From contig NZ_CP118632.1 in NCBI RefSeq assembly GCF_028993615.1, positions 1,240,001 through 1,304,000 of the forward strand: a stretch of DNA of 64,000 nt, given 5' to 3'. The notes under the pieces are model-generated. The model saw nothing but the letters and a program-made list of their open reading frames with translations. It was not told the origin of the DNA and searched no databases. Source of the DNA: Herbaspirillum sp. WKF16 (GTDB taxonomy: Bacteria > Pseudomonadota > Gammaproteobacteria > Burkholderiales > Burkholderiaceae_D). This document shows positions 18,310-26,180 of the stretch, in pieces. Numbering within the stretch: the stretch's first letter is position 1; every line of letters starts with the position of its first letter. The translations under genes were made by a program, and so were the position numbers.

Positions 18310-19001
18310 GCACACCGATGAACCAGTTGGGCATCGTCAAGCGCAACATCGTTCGCGCCGATGGCGCCGCGGTGGAGAAACTCTCGCGCTTCGGCGTGGC
18401 CACCATCCACGAGGCCATGGGGCGCGTGGGCCTGATGAAGACCGTCATGCGTCCGGCGTGGCCGGGCGCGGCCATGTGCGGCGCCGCCGTCACCGTGCTG
18501 CTGCAGCCGGGCGACAACTGGATGCTGCACGTCGCGGCCGAACAGATCCGGCCGGGCGACGTAGTGGTGGCGGCTTGCACCACCGACAACGAGGACGGTT
18601 TCTTCGGCGACCTGCTGGCCACTTCCTACCGCGCGCAAGGCGCGGCCGGGCTGGTGATCGATGGCGGCGTGCGCGACGTCAGGGAACTGCAGGAGATGGG
18701 CTTCCCGGTGTTTGCGCGCGCCATCAGCGCCAAGGGCACCGTCAAGGCCACGCTGGGTTCCGTCAACATACCGGTGGTTTGCGCCGGCGCGGCGATCAAT
18801 CCGGGCGACGTGGTGGTGGCCGACGCCGACGGCGTGGTGGTGGTGCCGGCCGCGATCGCGCAGCAGGTGGCCGACGCCGCCGAGGCGCGCGAGAACAACG
18901 AGACCGACAAGCGCGCCAGGCTGGCCGCCGGCGTGCTCGGCCTGGACATGTACAAGATGCGCGAGCCGCTGGCCGCGGCCGGGCTCAAGTACATCGATTG
19001 A
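18306..19001 (+). CDS. ligK: 4-carboxy-4-hydroxy-2-oxoadipate aldolase (LigK/ProA, RraA-like fold)
   Basis: Splits 4-carboxy-4-hydroxy-2-oxoadipate into pyruvate and oxaloacetate, the step after LigJ. The 231-aa protein has the class II aldolase/RraA-like fold with the active-site motif DGGVRDV (Arg123, Asp124, the same numbers as I recall for the Pseudomonas enzyme) and the flexible [13 protein letters not shown] loop at 101-114. It is translationally coupled to ligJ (ATGA overlap) and ends 30 nt before a bidirectional terminator. The C-terminal [16 protein letters not shown] region agrees with LigK homologs. Confidence 0.92.
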   Translation: MSTPMNQLGIVKRNIVRADGAAVEKLSRFGVATIHEAMGRVGLMKTVMRPAWPGAAMCGAAVTVLLQPGDNWMLHVAAEQIRPGDVVVAACTTDNEDGFFGDLLATSYRAQGAAGLVIDGGVRDVRELQEMGFPVFARAISAKGTVKATLGSVNIPVVCAGAAINPGDVVVADADGVVVVPAAIAQQVADAAEARENNETDKRARLAAGVLGLDMYKMREPLAAAGLKYID

Positions 19002-19030
19002 AACGGTGCGCGCGGCAAAGGCGCAAATGA

Positions 19031-19062
19031 AAAGGGCGGCCGCATCGGCCGCCCTTTCTTTA
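19031..19062. terminator. Bidirectional terminator between ligK and the cupin gene
   Basis: Perfect 12-bp stem AAAGGGCGGCCG with loop CAT, flanked by A-rich and T-rich sides. It can end the ligJ-ligK transcript and the converging cupin transcript. Confidence 0.85.
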
Positions 19063-19078
19063 TCTGCGGTCGGGCCGC

Positions 19079-19378
19079 TCAGGACTTGCGCGCCACCCAG
19101 TAGGTCGCGCCTTCTGCCGTATAGCGCTCGGCGTGCGGCGTGCCTGGCATCAGGTGGAAGCGGTCGCCCGGCAGCAGGCGACGCTCGGCCTCGCCCTGCA
19201 CGGACAGGAACATTTCGCCCTGGACCACGATGGCGTTGGCTTCGAAGGGATGGGTGTGGATCTCGACCTCCTCGGCTTGTTTCCAATGGCGTGCGACGAC
19301 TTCGTCGTAGCCTTGCGCCAGCATGGTCTGGCGGAACTGTTCGAAGCTGAGGGCTGGCTGTACGGCTGGCTGGTTCAT
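19079..19378 (-). CDS. Small cupin-domain protein
   Basis: 99-aa single-domain cupin. Metal-binding motif 1 reads EIHTHPFEANAIVVQGE (His41, His43, Glu46) and motif 2 reads PGTPHAERY. The start at MNQPAVQP has AGGAAG upstream; earlier in-frame codons lack a ribosome site and are low-complexity. It is transcribed toward ligK. Cupins this small often act as dioxygenases, isomerases or sensors in catabolic clusters; no specific reaction can be claimed. Confidence 0.8.
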   Translation of the reverse strand: MNQPAVQPALSFEQFRQTMLAQGYDEVVARHWKQAEEVEIHTHPFEANAIVVQGEMFLSVQGEAERRLLPGDRFHLMPGTPHAERYTAEGATYWVARKS

Positions 19379-19494
19379 GATGTCTTCCTGCGAAGGGTTG
19401 GCGGATGCTTGTTGTCGTGGCGAGGGCGCATGCAGTGCCGCCGCCATTGCACTATAGCGCGTCGCCGGATGTCTTGCCGGGCGCGCCGCGCCCA

Positions 19495-19518
19495 CAAAAA
19501 AGGCGGCCGCGGCCGCCT
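19495..19518 (-). terminator. Terminator of the flavin-reductase-like gene
   Basis: Read on the minus strand, AGGCGGCCGCGGCCGCCT is self-complementary and is followed by seven T residues. It lies 43 nt beyond the stop of the flavin-reductase-like gene. Confidence 0.75.
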
Positions 19519-19560
19519 GGGGTGGTCATCTCCGCGTGGTCTCGCGGGATTTATTTACCG

Positions 19561-20145
19561 TTATTTACCATTGGGAATCCTGGCCTGGATTTGGTTGCCG
19601 GCCGTCACGAACTTGCCTGCGCCCAGGTGATGCAGGGTGTGAAGTTCGGCGTTGTCGGCGGTGAAGTTCCAGTGGCCGTTGTCGAAGATGCGGGCGTCGG
19701 CCGCCGCCGCGACCACCTCGCCGAAGAAGGTGTCGTAGGCTTCCTCGCTGCGCGGTTCCGGCAGCCAGCGGCATTCCAGCCAGGCCGAGCAGCCCCGCTC
19801 GATGATGGGCATGCCCAGTTCCGGACCGGCGCAGGCCTCGACGCCATAGTGCGCGAACTTGTCCATGTCGCGCCCGCTTTCGCTGCCCACGGCGTAGGTG
19901 AAGTCCATCAGCGCCGGGCCCGGCACGATGATGCCGAAGCTGCCGGAAGCGGCGATCAGTTCGCGGGTCCAGGTGCTCTTGTCGAGCACCACGGCGATGC
20001 GCGGCGGGGTGAACTCCACCGGCATCGACCAGGCGGCCGCCATGATGTTGCGGCGGCCCGCGTGGGCGGCGCTGACCAGCACGGTGGGGCCGTGGTTGAC
20101 CAGGCGGCTGGCGTGGTTCAGGGCGACGGGACGGAAATGGCTCAA
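19561..20145 (-). CDS. Flavin reductase-like / FMN-binding split-barrel protein
   Basis: 194-aa protein of the flavin-reductase-like (DIM6/NTAB) family, which binds FMN and in some members reduces free flavin for a partner monooxygenase. The N-terminal NHGPTVLVSAAHAGRRNIM, the AAWSMPVEFTPPRIAVV strand pair and the SGSFGIIVP segment fit this fold. No monooxygenase partner is encoded beside it, so coupling to one is unproven. It is downstream of the araD-like gene on the same strand but separated by a strong terminator. Expression probably starts from its own promoter. Confidence 0.8.
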   Translation of the reverse strand: MSHFRPVALNHASRLVNHGPTVLVSAAHAGRRNIMAAAWSMPVEFTPPRIAVVLDKSTWTRELIAASGSFGIIVPGPALMDFTYAVGSESGRDMDKFAHYGVEACAGPELGMPIIERGCSAWLECRWLPEPRSEEAYDTFFGEVVAAAADARIFDNGHWNFTADNAELHTLHHLGAGKFVTAGNQIQARIPNGK

Positions 20146-20215
20146 GGCGGGCTCCTCGGTGCGGTAGCGGAAAAACGGCAGGATGACACAGTTCGCGCAG
20201 GCGCGAGCGGGAATG

Positions 20216-20246
20216 AAAAACGGGAGCCGCCGGCTCCCGTTTTTTC
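20216..20246 (-). terminator. Terminator after the araD-like gene
   Basis: 9-bp stem ACGGGAGCC/GGCTCCCGT with loop GCC, extended by A-run/T-run on both sides. On the minus strand it ends the araD-like transcript 18 nt after the stop codon. Confidence 0.85.
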
Positions 20247-20263
20247 TATGCGGTTGCAGCCGC

Positions 20264-21184
20264 TTACTTGCCCCAGCTCAGCACCAGCGGGTCGAGGCGG
20301 CGCGCCACGCGCAGCAGGCCTTCGCGCACCTTGGGATGCATCGGCGGCTGCGGATGGCGCAGCATGTCCGACTTGATCACGCCGCCTTCCACCATCAGCG
20401 CCTTGCAGGCGGCCAGGCCGCATTGGCGGTTTTCGTAGTTGATCAGCGGCAGCCAGTTCATGTACAGCTCGGCAGCCTTCTCGGTGTCGCCGGCGAAGTA
20501 GGCGTCGACGATCTTGCGGATACCGTCGGGATAGCCGCCGCCGGTCATGGCGCCGGTGGCGCCGGCGTCGAGGTCGGGGATCAGGGTGATCGCCTCTTCG
20601 CCGTCCCACGGACCGACCACGGCGTCGCCGCCCAGCTCGATCAGCTCGCGCAGCTTGGAGGCGGCGCCGGCGGTCTCGATCTTGAAGTAGGAGACCTGTT
20701 CGATCTCCTTGGCCATCCTGGCCAGGAAGGGCGCCGACAGCGGCGTGCCGGCCACCGGTGCGTCCTGGATCATGATGGGGATGTCGATGGCGGCCGAGAC
20801 GCGGTCGTAGAACTCATAGATCTGCTTTTCGGAAACGCGGAAGGTGGCGCCGTGGTACGGCGGCATCACCATCACCATGGCGGCGCCGGCGTCCTGCGCG
20901 GCGCGGCTGCGCTCGGCGCAGATCTGGCTGCCGTAGTGGGTGGTGGTGACGATCACCGGCACGCGGCCGGCCACGTGTTCCAGCACGGTGTTCTGCACCA
21001 GGGTGCGTTCCTCGTCGGACAGCACGAACTGCTCGGAGAAGTTGGCCAGGATGCACAGGCCGTTGGAGCCGGCGTCGATCATGAAATCGATGGCGCGCTT
21101 CTGGCCTTCCAGGTCGAGCTTGCCGTCCTGGTCGAAGATGGTCGGGGCGACGGGGAATACGCCGCGGTAGATGGGGGTGCTCAT
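20264..21184 (-). CDS. araD: L-2-keto-3-deoxyarabonate dehydratase (DapA/NAL superfamily)
   Basis: Predicted to dehydrate L-2-keto-3-deoxyarabonate to alpha-ketoglutarate semialdehyde in the non-phosphorylating L-arabinose pathway. The 306-aa protein matches the Azospirillum brasilense enzyme as I recall it, for example GLCILANFSEQF, VAGRVPVIVTTTHYG, MPPYHGATFRV, ARMAKEIEQVSYFKIET and GPWDGEEAITL. The Schiff-base Lys is Lys168 (YFKIE). Where DHDPS has its YN tyrosine this protein reads MIQDAP, so it is not a lysine-biosynthesis DapA. ATG start with GGAGA upstream. It is divergent from a LysR gene; other L-arabinose-pathway genes are not in the window. Confidence 0.88.
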   Translation of the reverse strand: MSTPIYRGVFPVAPTIFDQDGKLDLEGQKRAIDFMIDAGSNGLCILANFSEQFVLSDEERTLVQNTVLEHVAGRVPVIVTTTHYGSQICAERSRAAQDAGAAMVMVMPPYHGATFRVSEKQIYEFYDRVSAAIDIPIMIQDAPVAGTPLSAPFLARMAKEIEQVSYFKIETAGAASKLRELIELGGDAVVGPWDGEEAITLIPDLDAGATGAMTGGGYPDGIRKIVDAYFAGDTEKAAELYMNWLPLINYENRQCGLAACKALMVEGGVIKSDMLRHPQPPMHPKVREGLLRVARRLDPLVLSWGK

Positions 21185-21355
21185 GGTGTCTCCGCTTGTG
21201 TGTGAATGCGATGGGCCGTATGCCGGGACAGCGTCCAGGCGCCGGATGGCGATGAATATACGTGCGGCGGCAGGGGCTGTATAGTGAAGACTTTCCATCA
21301 TGTGATCGCTTTTGCGACTCACCGTGGGCCATCCCCGATCTCGCCGCCGACCGCC

Positions 21356-22309
21356 ATGAAACCAGCTTCCAGCCCGCAGAACCTCAACAGCCTGCTCTCG
21401 CGCCTGCGCATGAAGCAGCTCCAGCTGCTCATCGCGCTGGACGAGCACAAGTCCCTGCACAAGGCCTCCAACGCCCTGGCCATGACGCAGTCGGCGGCCA
21501 GCAAGTCGCTGGCCGAGCTGGAGGCGCTGCTGGACGCGCAATTGTTCGAGCGCACCAAGGCCGGGCTGATCCCCAACCAGTTCGGCCATTGCGTGATCCG
21601 CTACGCGCGGCTGATGGCCACCGACCTCGGCGCCCTGTGCGAGGAGATGGCGCAGATCCGCTCCGGGCGCGGCGGCCGGCTGGCCATCGGCGCGGTGATG
21701 GGGGCGGTGCCCGGCATGATCGTGCCGGCCATCAACGAGCTGCACCGGCGCAACCCGGAGCTGGCGATCGACATCGTGGAGGACACCAGCGTGAACATGC
21801 TGGGTTTGCTGGACGACGGTCACCTCGACATCCTGGTGGCGCGCGCCAGCGTCTCCGGAAATCCCGGCAAATACCATTACCAGCCGCTGTCGGACGAGCC
21901 GCTGTCGGTGGTGGTCTCCAGCGAGCATCCGCGCCTGCGCGGCAGGAACGTCAGCCTGGCCGACCTGGCCGGCTACCGCTGGGTGACCTATCCCAGCCAC
22001 ATGCCGATGCACGCCGTGCTGGAGCGCGAGATGGACCTGGCCGGGCTGGCCATGCCGGCCAACACCATTTCCACCGCCTCCACCTTCGTCACGGTGGCGG
22101 TGCTGCAGCAGTGCACCGATGTGGTGTCGATCCTGCCGACCGGGGTGGCCGAGATGTTCACCCGGCGCGGCATGCTGCGCATCCTGCCGGTGAAGCTCAA
22201 GGCGATGTCGCAGACCATCGGCATCGTCACGCGCAAGGGCGGCGAGCTGTCGCCGGCGGCGCGGGTGTTTGTGGGATTGTTGCGGGAGCGGTTTGGCGGG
22301 AAAGGGTGA
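21356..22309 (+). CDS. LysR-type regulator (GbpR-like), probable regulator of araD
   Basis: 317-aa transcription factor with an N-terminal winged HTH (about residues 12-72; HKASNALAMTQSAASKSLAEL) and a periplasmic-binding-protein-like effector domain (about 98-310; GRLAIGAVMGAVPGMIVPAIN). The start at MKPASS fits the family; an open frame runs 50 codons further upstream without a ribosome site. The MKQLQLLIALDEH start and FGHCVIRYARLM resemble GbpR-type sugar regulators. Its divergent position from the araD-like gene, over a 171-bp shared promoter region, makes that gene the likely target, with an L-arabinose or sugar-acid effector. This is inference. Confidence 0.87.
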   Translation: MKPASSPQNLNSLLSRLRMKQLQLLIALDEHKSLHKASNALAMTQSAASKSLAELEALLDAQLFERTKAGLIPNQFGHCVIRYARLMATDLGALCEEMAQIRSGRGGRLAIGAVMGAVPGMIVPAINELHRRNPELAIDIVEDTSVNMLGLLDDGHLDILVARASVSGNPGKYHYQPLSDEPLSVVVSSEHPRLRGRNVSLADLAGYRWVTYPSHMPMHAVLEREMDLAGLAMPANTISTASTFVTVAVLQQCTDVVSILPTGVAEMFTRRGMLRILPVKLKAMSQTIGIVTRKGGELSPAARVFVGLLRERFGGKG

Positions 22310-22382
22310 GCTTGCTTGCTCTGTTTGTCGTTCTTGCGGAAGCGGATCTCGTGTCGTTCAGCCGATCTTGATGCATGGCAAA

Positions 22383-22462
22383 TGCCACTGGGTTCCTGCT
22401 TGTGCAGGAACGACACGCAGTAAGTATCTTGAGCGTGGAGAGGTGTTGACCACCTCCTCCGT
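22383..22462. repeat. Partial repeat unit flanking the tandem array
   Basis: Contains the palindrome GGTTCCTGC-TTGT-GCAGGAAC, the same element found inside each full unit, and an imperfect GGAGAGGTG/CACCTCCTCC dyad. It looks like a degenerate edge of the array. No coding signal is seen here. Confidence 0.7.
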
Positions 22463-23091
22463 GTCGTCCCCGCGAAGGCGGGGATCCAGCGCCGTTCAAC
22501 GGCGGTCGAGGCATGATGAACGCCACTGGGTTCCTGCTTTCGCAGGAACGACTAGCAGGAGGGAATTCAATCCGCCGGCTGTACAAGTTCTCTCCTCCGT
22601 CGTCCCGGCGAAGGCCGGGATCCAGCGTCGTTCGTCGCACCTCACCGGACTCCGTTCGGGCTGAGTAGCCGCTTTGGCGGCGTATCGAAGTCGGCGTGGA
22701 TGCCGTCGTTGTTTTGGGTAGTCTGGTCTTGCTGTGTGCAGATGTACCGGCTTTAGTCTTGTCTTTCTCTGGTCGGGCCGGAGCGCCGGGGGCGGCCCGG
22801 CAGCCGCTCACTTTCTTTGGCCCGCCAAAGAAAGTAAGCAAAGAAAACGGCCCCTAAGTGCCAGCCCCTTCGGGGTGCCCGTCGGAGCGGCACAAAAAGT
22901 GGGGTCGTCAGAGTCGCTGCGCTCCGACTGACGCCCTGATCCACTTTTTGCGCCGCTCCGACGGCTGGCCCACAAGGGGAAAGCGTAGCCGGCTCGCCTG
23001 CGGCCTCGCGCTGCCTCCGACTCGCCTGCGGCTTTGTCTTGCTTGCTGCTCGTTGGCTGTCCCTTTGGCGAATCACTATCTCATTTAATCC
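22463..23091. repeat. Tandem palindromic repeat array, unit 1 (629 bp)
   Basis: First of three near-identical tandem units. Each unit holds, in order: a CCCCGC-GAAA/AGG-GCGGGG REP-like palindrome followed by ATCCAGCG; a GGTTCCTGC-N4-GCAGGAAC palindrome; another REP-like palindrome; an asymmetric part; CTTTCTTTGG-CCCG-CCAAAGAAAG; and a large dyad (22879-22964) with 24-base arms CCGTCGGAGCGGCAC.../...GCGCCGCTCCGACGG closing on CAAAAAGTGG. Short open frames on both strands have the low-complexity residues of translated repeats (such as WVPAFAGTT) and no ribosome sites, so I call no genes. Confidence 0.9.
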
Positions 23092-23719
23092 GTCGCCCCC
23101 GCGAAAGCGGGGATCCAGCGCCGTTCAACGGCGGTCGAGGCATGATGAACGCCACTGGGTTCCTGCTTTCGCCGGAACGACAAGCAGGAGGGGATTCCAT
23201 CCGCCGGCTGTACAAGTTCTCTCCTCCGTCATCCCCGCGAAGGCGGGGATCCAGCGACTTTCGTTGCGCTCCTTGGACTCCGTTCGGACTGAGTAGCCGC
23301 TTTGGCGGCGTATCGAAGTCGGCGTGGATGCCGTCGTTGTTTTGGGTAGTCTGGTCTTGCTGCGTGCAGATGTACCGGCTTTAATCTTGTCTTTCTCCGG
23401 TCGGGCCGGAGCGCCGGGGGCGGCCCGGCAGCCGCTCACTTTCTTTGGCCCGCCAAAGAAAGTAAGCAAAGAGAACGGCCCCTAAGTGCCAGCCCCTTCG
23501 GGGTACCCATCGGAGCGTCGCAAAAAGTGGGGTCGTCAGAGTCGCTGCGCTCCGACTGACGCCCTGATCCACTTTTTGCGCCGCTCCGACGGCTGGCCCA
23601 CAAGGGGAAAGCGTAGCCGGCTCGCCTGCGGCCTCGCGCTGCCTCCGACTCGCCTGCGGCTTTGTCTTGCTTGCTGCTCGTTGGCTGTCCCTTTGGCGAC
23701 TCACTATCTCATTTAATCC
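23092..23719. repeat. Tandem palindromic repeat array, unit 2 (628 bp)
   Basis: Second tandem copy, differing from unit 1 by scattered substitutions. The large dyad (23507-23592) has mismatches in its left arm (CCATCGGAGCGTCG) that are not compensated on the right. The segment homologous to CACCTCACCGGACTCC of unit 1 reads CTCCTTGGACTCC here and in unit 3, so units 2 and 3 are closer to each other. Confidence 0.9.
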
Positions 23720-24321
23720 GTCGTCCCCGCGAAAGCGGGGATCCAGCGCCGTTCAACGGCGGTCGAGGCATGATGAACGCCACTGGGTTCCTGCTTTCGC
23801 AGGAACGACAAGCAGGAGGGGATTCCATCCGCCGGCTGTACAAGTTCTCTCCTCCGTCATCCCCGCGAAGGCGGGGATCCAGCGACTTTCGTTGCGCTCC
23901 TTGGACTCCGTTCGGGCTGAGTAGCCGCTTTGGCGGCGTATCGAAGTCGGCGTGGATGCCGTCGTTGTTTTGGGTAGTCTGGTCTTGCTGCGTGCAGATG
24001 TACCGGCTTTAATCTTGTCTTTCTCCGGTCGGGCCGGAGCGCCGGGGGCGGCCCGGCAGCCGCTTACTTTCTTTGGCCCGCCAAAGAAAGTAAGCAAAGA
24101 AACCGGCCCCTAAGTGCCAGCCCCTTCGGGGTACCCGTCGGAGCGGCACAAAAAGTGGGGTCGTCAGAGTCGCTGCGCTCCGACTGACGCCCTGATCCAC
24201 TTTTTGCGCCGCTCCGACGGCTGGCCCACAAGGGGAAAGCGTATCCGGCTCGCCTGCGGCCTCGCGCTGTTTCTTACTCGCCTGCGGCATCGATTCCTTG
24301 GCTCGCTATCTCAATTAAGCC
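23720..24321. repeat. Tandem palindromic repeat array, unit 3 (602 bp, internally shortened)
   Basis: Third tandem copy. It is nearly identical to unit 2 over the first 530 bp, including the large dyad (24135-24220), but about 26 bp are missing near the 3' end, where the Cys/Leu-type GCTTGCTGCTCGTTGG stretch of units 1 and 2 is reduced. Confidence 0.9.
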
Positions 24322-24440
24322 GTCGTCCCCGCGAAAGCGGGGATCCAGCGACTTTCGTTGCGCTCCTTGGAGTCAGAACGGAATCTGGCGAGGTGCGACA
24401 AAAGACGCTGGGTCCCGGCCTTCGCCGGGACAACAGAGGC
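24322..24440. repeat. Partial fourth repeat unit
   Basis: Starts with the same GTCGTCCCCGCGAAAGCGGGG palindrome and CAGCGACTTTCGTTGCGCTCC tail, then diverges. A further palindrome GGTCCCGGC-CTTC-GCCGGGAC follows at about 24411-24432. From 24440 to 24570 I see no gene. Confidence 0.75.
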
Positions 24441-24574
24441 GATGGTTCAGAGGCGATGGCTGACAAAGGAAGGTCTATCGCACCTGGCCATTCGGAGCAT
24501 CCGTTTCGCGACGACAACCCTCGCAATACTCATCCCACGCGTGCAAGAAATTAATGCAGACTCGATTTAGACAA

Positions 24575-24593
24575 TGGTATAGTGATTATACCA
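24575..24593. promoter_or_regulatory. Perfect operator-like dyad TGGTATA-N5-TATACCA
   Basis: Inverted repeat with 7-bp arms and spacer GTGAT, placed about 180 bp before the MFS start and over the likely promoter of the apionate-type operon. The form (GGT...ACC core, AT-rich centre) suits a GntR/FadR-family dimer. The gntR gene at the end of this cluster is the natural candidate to bind it; its own upstream region carries TGGTAGAGTG (29753) and GATACCA (29773), but at a different spacing. Confidence 0.6.
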
Positions 24594-24776
24594 GTTGCTA
24601 ATTCACGTCTTTTGTAAGGGAAAGACGTGGCAACCGGCAAGAAATTACAAAGAAACATAAAAGCGGCAGCCAGGCGGCCTGAGGGTTCGCAGCCCCGTCG
24701 TCCCTGGCGCAATCAAAAAAAAGCAGAGGTTGTCGTTGATCGGGCTTCAGCCTCTCAACCTACCAGGAGACAGACA

Positions 24777-26114
24777 GTGGAGACCACCGCCAGCGCCGTC
24801 GAAAGATCGGCCATCCGCAAGGTCGCGATGAGGCTAGTGCCTTTCGTGGGCCTGATGTTTTTCATCAATTTCCTCGACCGCACCGCGATTTCATTCGCCG
24901 GTCCCAACGGCATGAGCAAGGATCTTGCGCTGACCGCGGCCCAGTTCGGCTTCGCCGCCGGCGTGTTCTTCATCGGCTATGTGCTGCTGGAGATTCCCAG
25001 CAACCTGGCCCTGCACAAGTACGGCGCGCGCCGCTGGCTGGCGCGCATCATGGTGACCTGGGGCGTTGTTGCGCTGCTGTTCACCTGGGTCAGCAGCGTG
25101 GAAGGCCTGTATGCGCTGCGCTTCCTGCTGGGCGTGGCCGAAGCCGGCTTCTTCCCGGGCGCCATCCTCTACCTGAGCCTGTGGGTGCCGGCGCGGCACC
25201 GCAGCCACATCCTGGCGCTGTTCTACCTGGCCCAGCCGCTGACCATCGTCATCGGCGCGCCGGTGGCGGCGCTGCTGATCGAGGCGCACGGCCTGTTCGG
25301 TCTGGAAGGCTGGCGCGTGATGTTCGCCGGCGTGGCGCTGCCGGCCATCGTGGTGGGCGTGATCGCCTGGTTCTACCTGGCCGACAAGCCGGCCGAGGCC
25401 AAGTGGCTGACCGAGGCCGAGCGCAAGTGGCTTACCGCCGAGCTGGCGGCCGAGCGCAGCGGCAAGCAGGTGCAGCATACGCAGCACGCCGGCGCGGCGC
25501 TGAAGAACGGCCGCGTGTGGATGCTGTCGCTGGTCTACTTCGGGCTGATCTACGGGCTCTACGCGCTGGCCTTCTTCCTGCCCACCATCATCGGCGGTTT
25601 CGAAGCCCAGTTCGGCGCCAAGTTCAACGTGTTCCAGAAGGGCCTGATCACCGCCATTCCCTACGCACCGGCGGCCGTCGCGCTGTTCCTGTGGAGCCGC
25701 GACGCCACCCGCCGCGGCGTGCGTAGCTGGCACGTCGGCCTGCCGGCGCTGCTGGGCGCCATCAGCATCCCGGCCGCGCTGTACATGCAGACCCCGGCCG
25801 CCACCGTGCTGGCCATCACCGTCACCGCTTGCGCCATCTTCTCGGCCTTGCCGACCTTCTGGTCGATCCCGGCGCGCTTCCTCTCGGGCGCGGCGGCGGC
25901 GGCCGGCATTGCGCTGATCAACACCGTGGGCAATGCCGCCGGTTTCATGGCGCCCTTCGTCACCGGCGCCATCAAGGATGCGACCGGCTCCTACCAGGCG
26001 CCGATGTTCGTGGTCGGCGCGCTGATGCTGGTGTCGGCCGTGGTGATCTTCGCCATCGGCGCCGGCGCCAGGGAAGAAGCCGCCGAGCTGCAGGGCAGGG
26101 TCGTGGCGGAATGA
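24777..26114 (+). CDS. MFS transporter, anion:cation symporter type (probable apionate/sugar-acid uptake)
   Basis: Twelve-helix major facilitator transporter, 445 aa, of the ACS (tartrate/phthalate/glucarate-like) type: TM1 carries VPFVGLMFFINFLDRT, then the ARRWLARIMVTWG loop and FLLGVAEAGFFPG in TM4-5. I start it at GTG, 6 nt after AGGAGA. A second GTG at 24627 also has a ribosome site (AAGGGAAAG) and would add 50 Lys/Arg-rich residues, which is unusual for MFS proteins. As first gene before apnO-, oiaX- and oiaK-like genes it most likely imports the pathway substrate, D-apionate or a related acid. Confidence 0.87.
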   Translation: METTASAVERSAIRKVAMRLVPFVGLMFFINFLDRTAISFAGPNGMSKDLALTAAQFGFAAGVFFIGYVLLEIPSNLALHKYGARRWLARIMVTWGVVALLFTWVSSVEGLYALRFLLGVAEAGFFPGAILYLSLWVPARHRSHILALFYLAQPLTIVIGAPVAALLIEAHGLFGLEGWRVMFAGVALPAIVVGVIAWFYLADKPAEAKWLTEAERKWLTAELAAERSGKQVQHTQHAGAALKNGRVWMLSLVYFGLIYGLYALAFFLPTIIGGFEAQFGAKFNVFQKGLITAIPYAPAAVALFLWSRDATRRGVRSWHVGLPALLGAISIPAALYMQTPAATVLAITVTACAIFSALPTFWSIPARFLSGAAAAAGIALINTVGNAAGFMAPFVTGAIKDATGSYQAPMFVVGALMLVSAVVIFAIGAGAREEAAELQGRVVAE

Positions 26115-26180
26115 GGAACAAGCCCGCGGGCGGCCTGCCCGCGGGGAACGATGCAGTTTTGTCTTGAACGGAGAATGATC

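Noticed and set aside
20264..21184. DapA of lysine biosynthesis
   Set aside because: The YN tyrosine motif is replaced by MIQDAP, and the sequence agrees with L-2-keto-3-deoxyarabonate dehydratase.
22227..24290. Many 60-200-codon frames on both strands in the repeat array
   Set aside because: They translate the palindromes (WVPAFAGTT, SPRRRGSS, FLWRAKES), recur once per unit and lack ribosome sites.
22463..24440. CRISPR array
   Set aside because: Repeats are long tandem units and irregular palindromes, not short direct repeats with regular unique spacers; no cas genes nearby.
22463..24440. Insertion sequence or transposon
   Set aside because: No transposase-like frame, no clear terminal inverted repeats with target duplication around the whole array.
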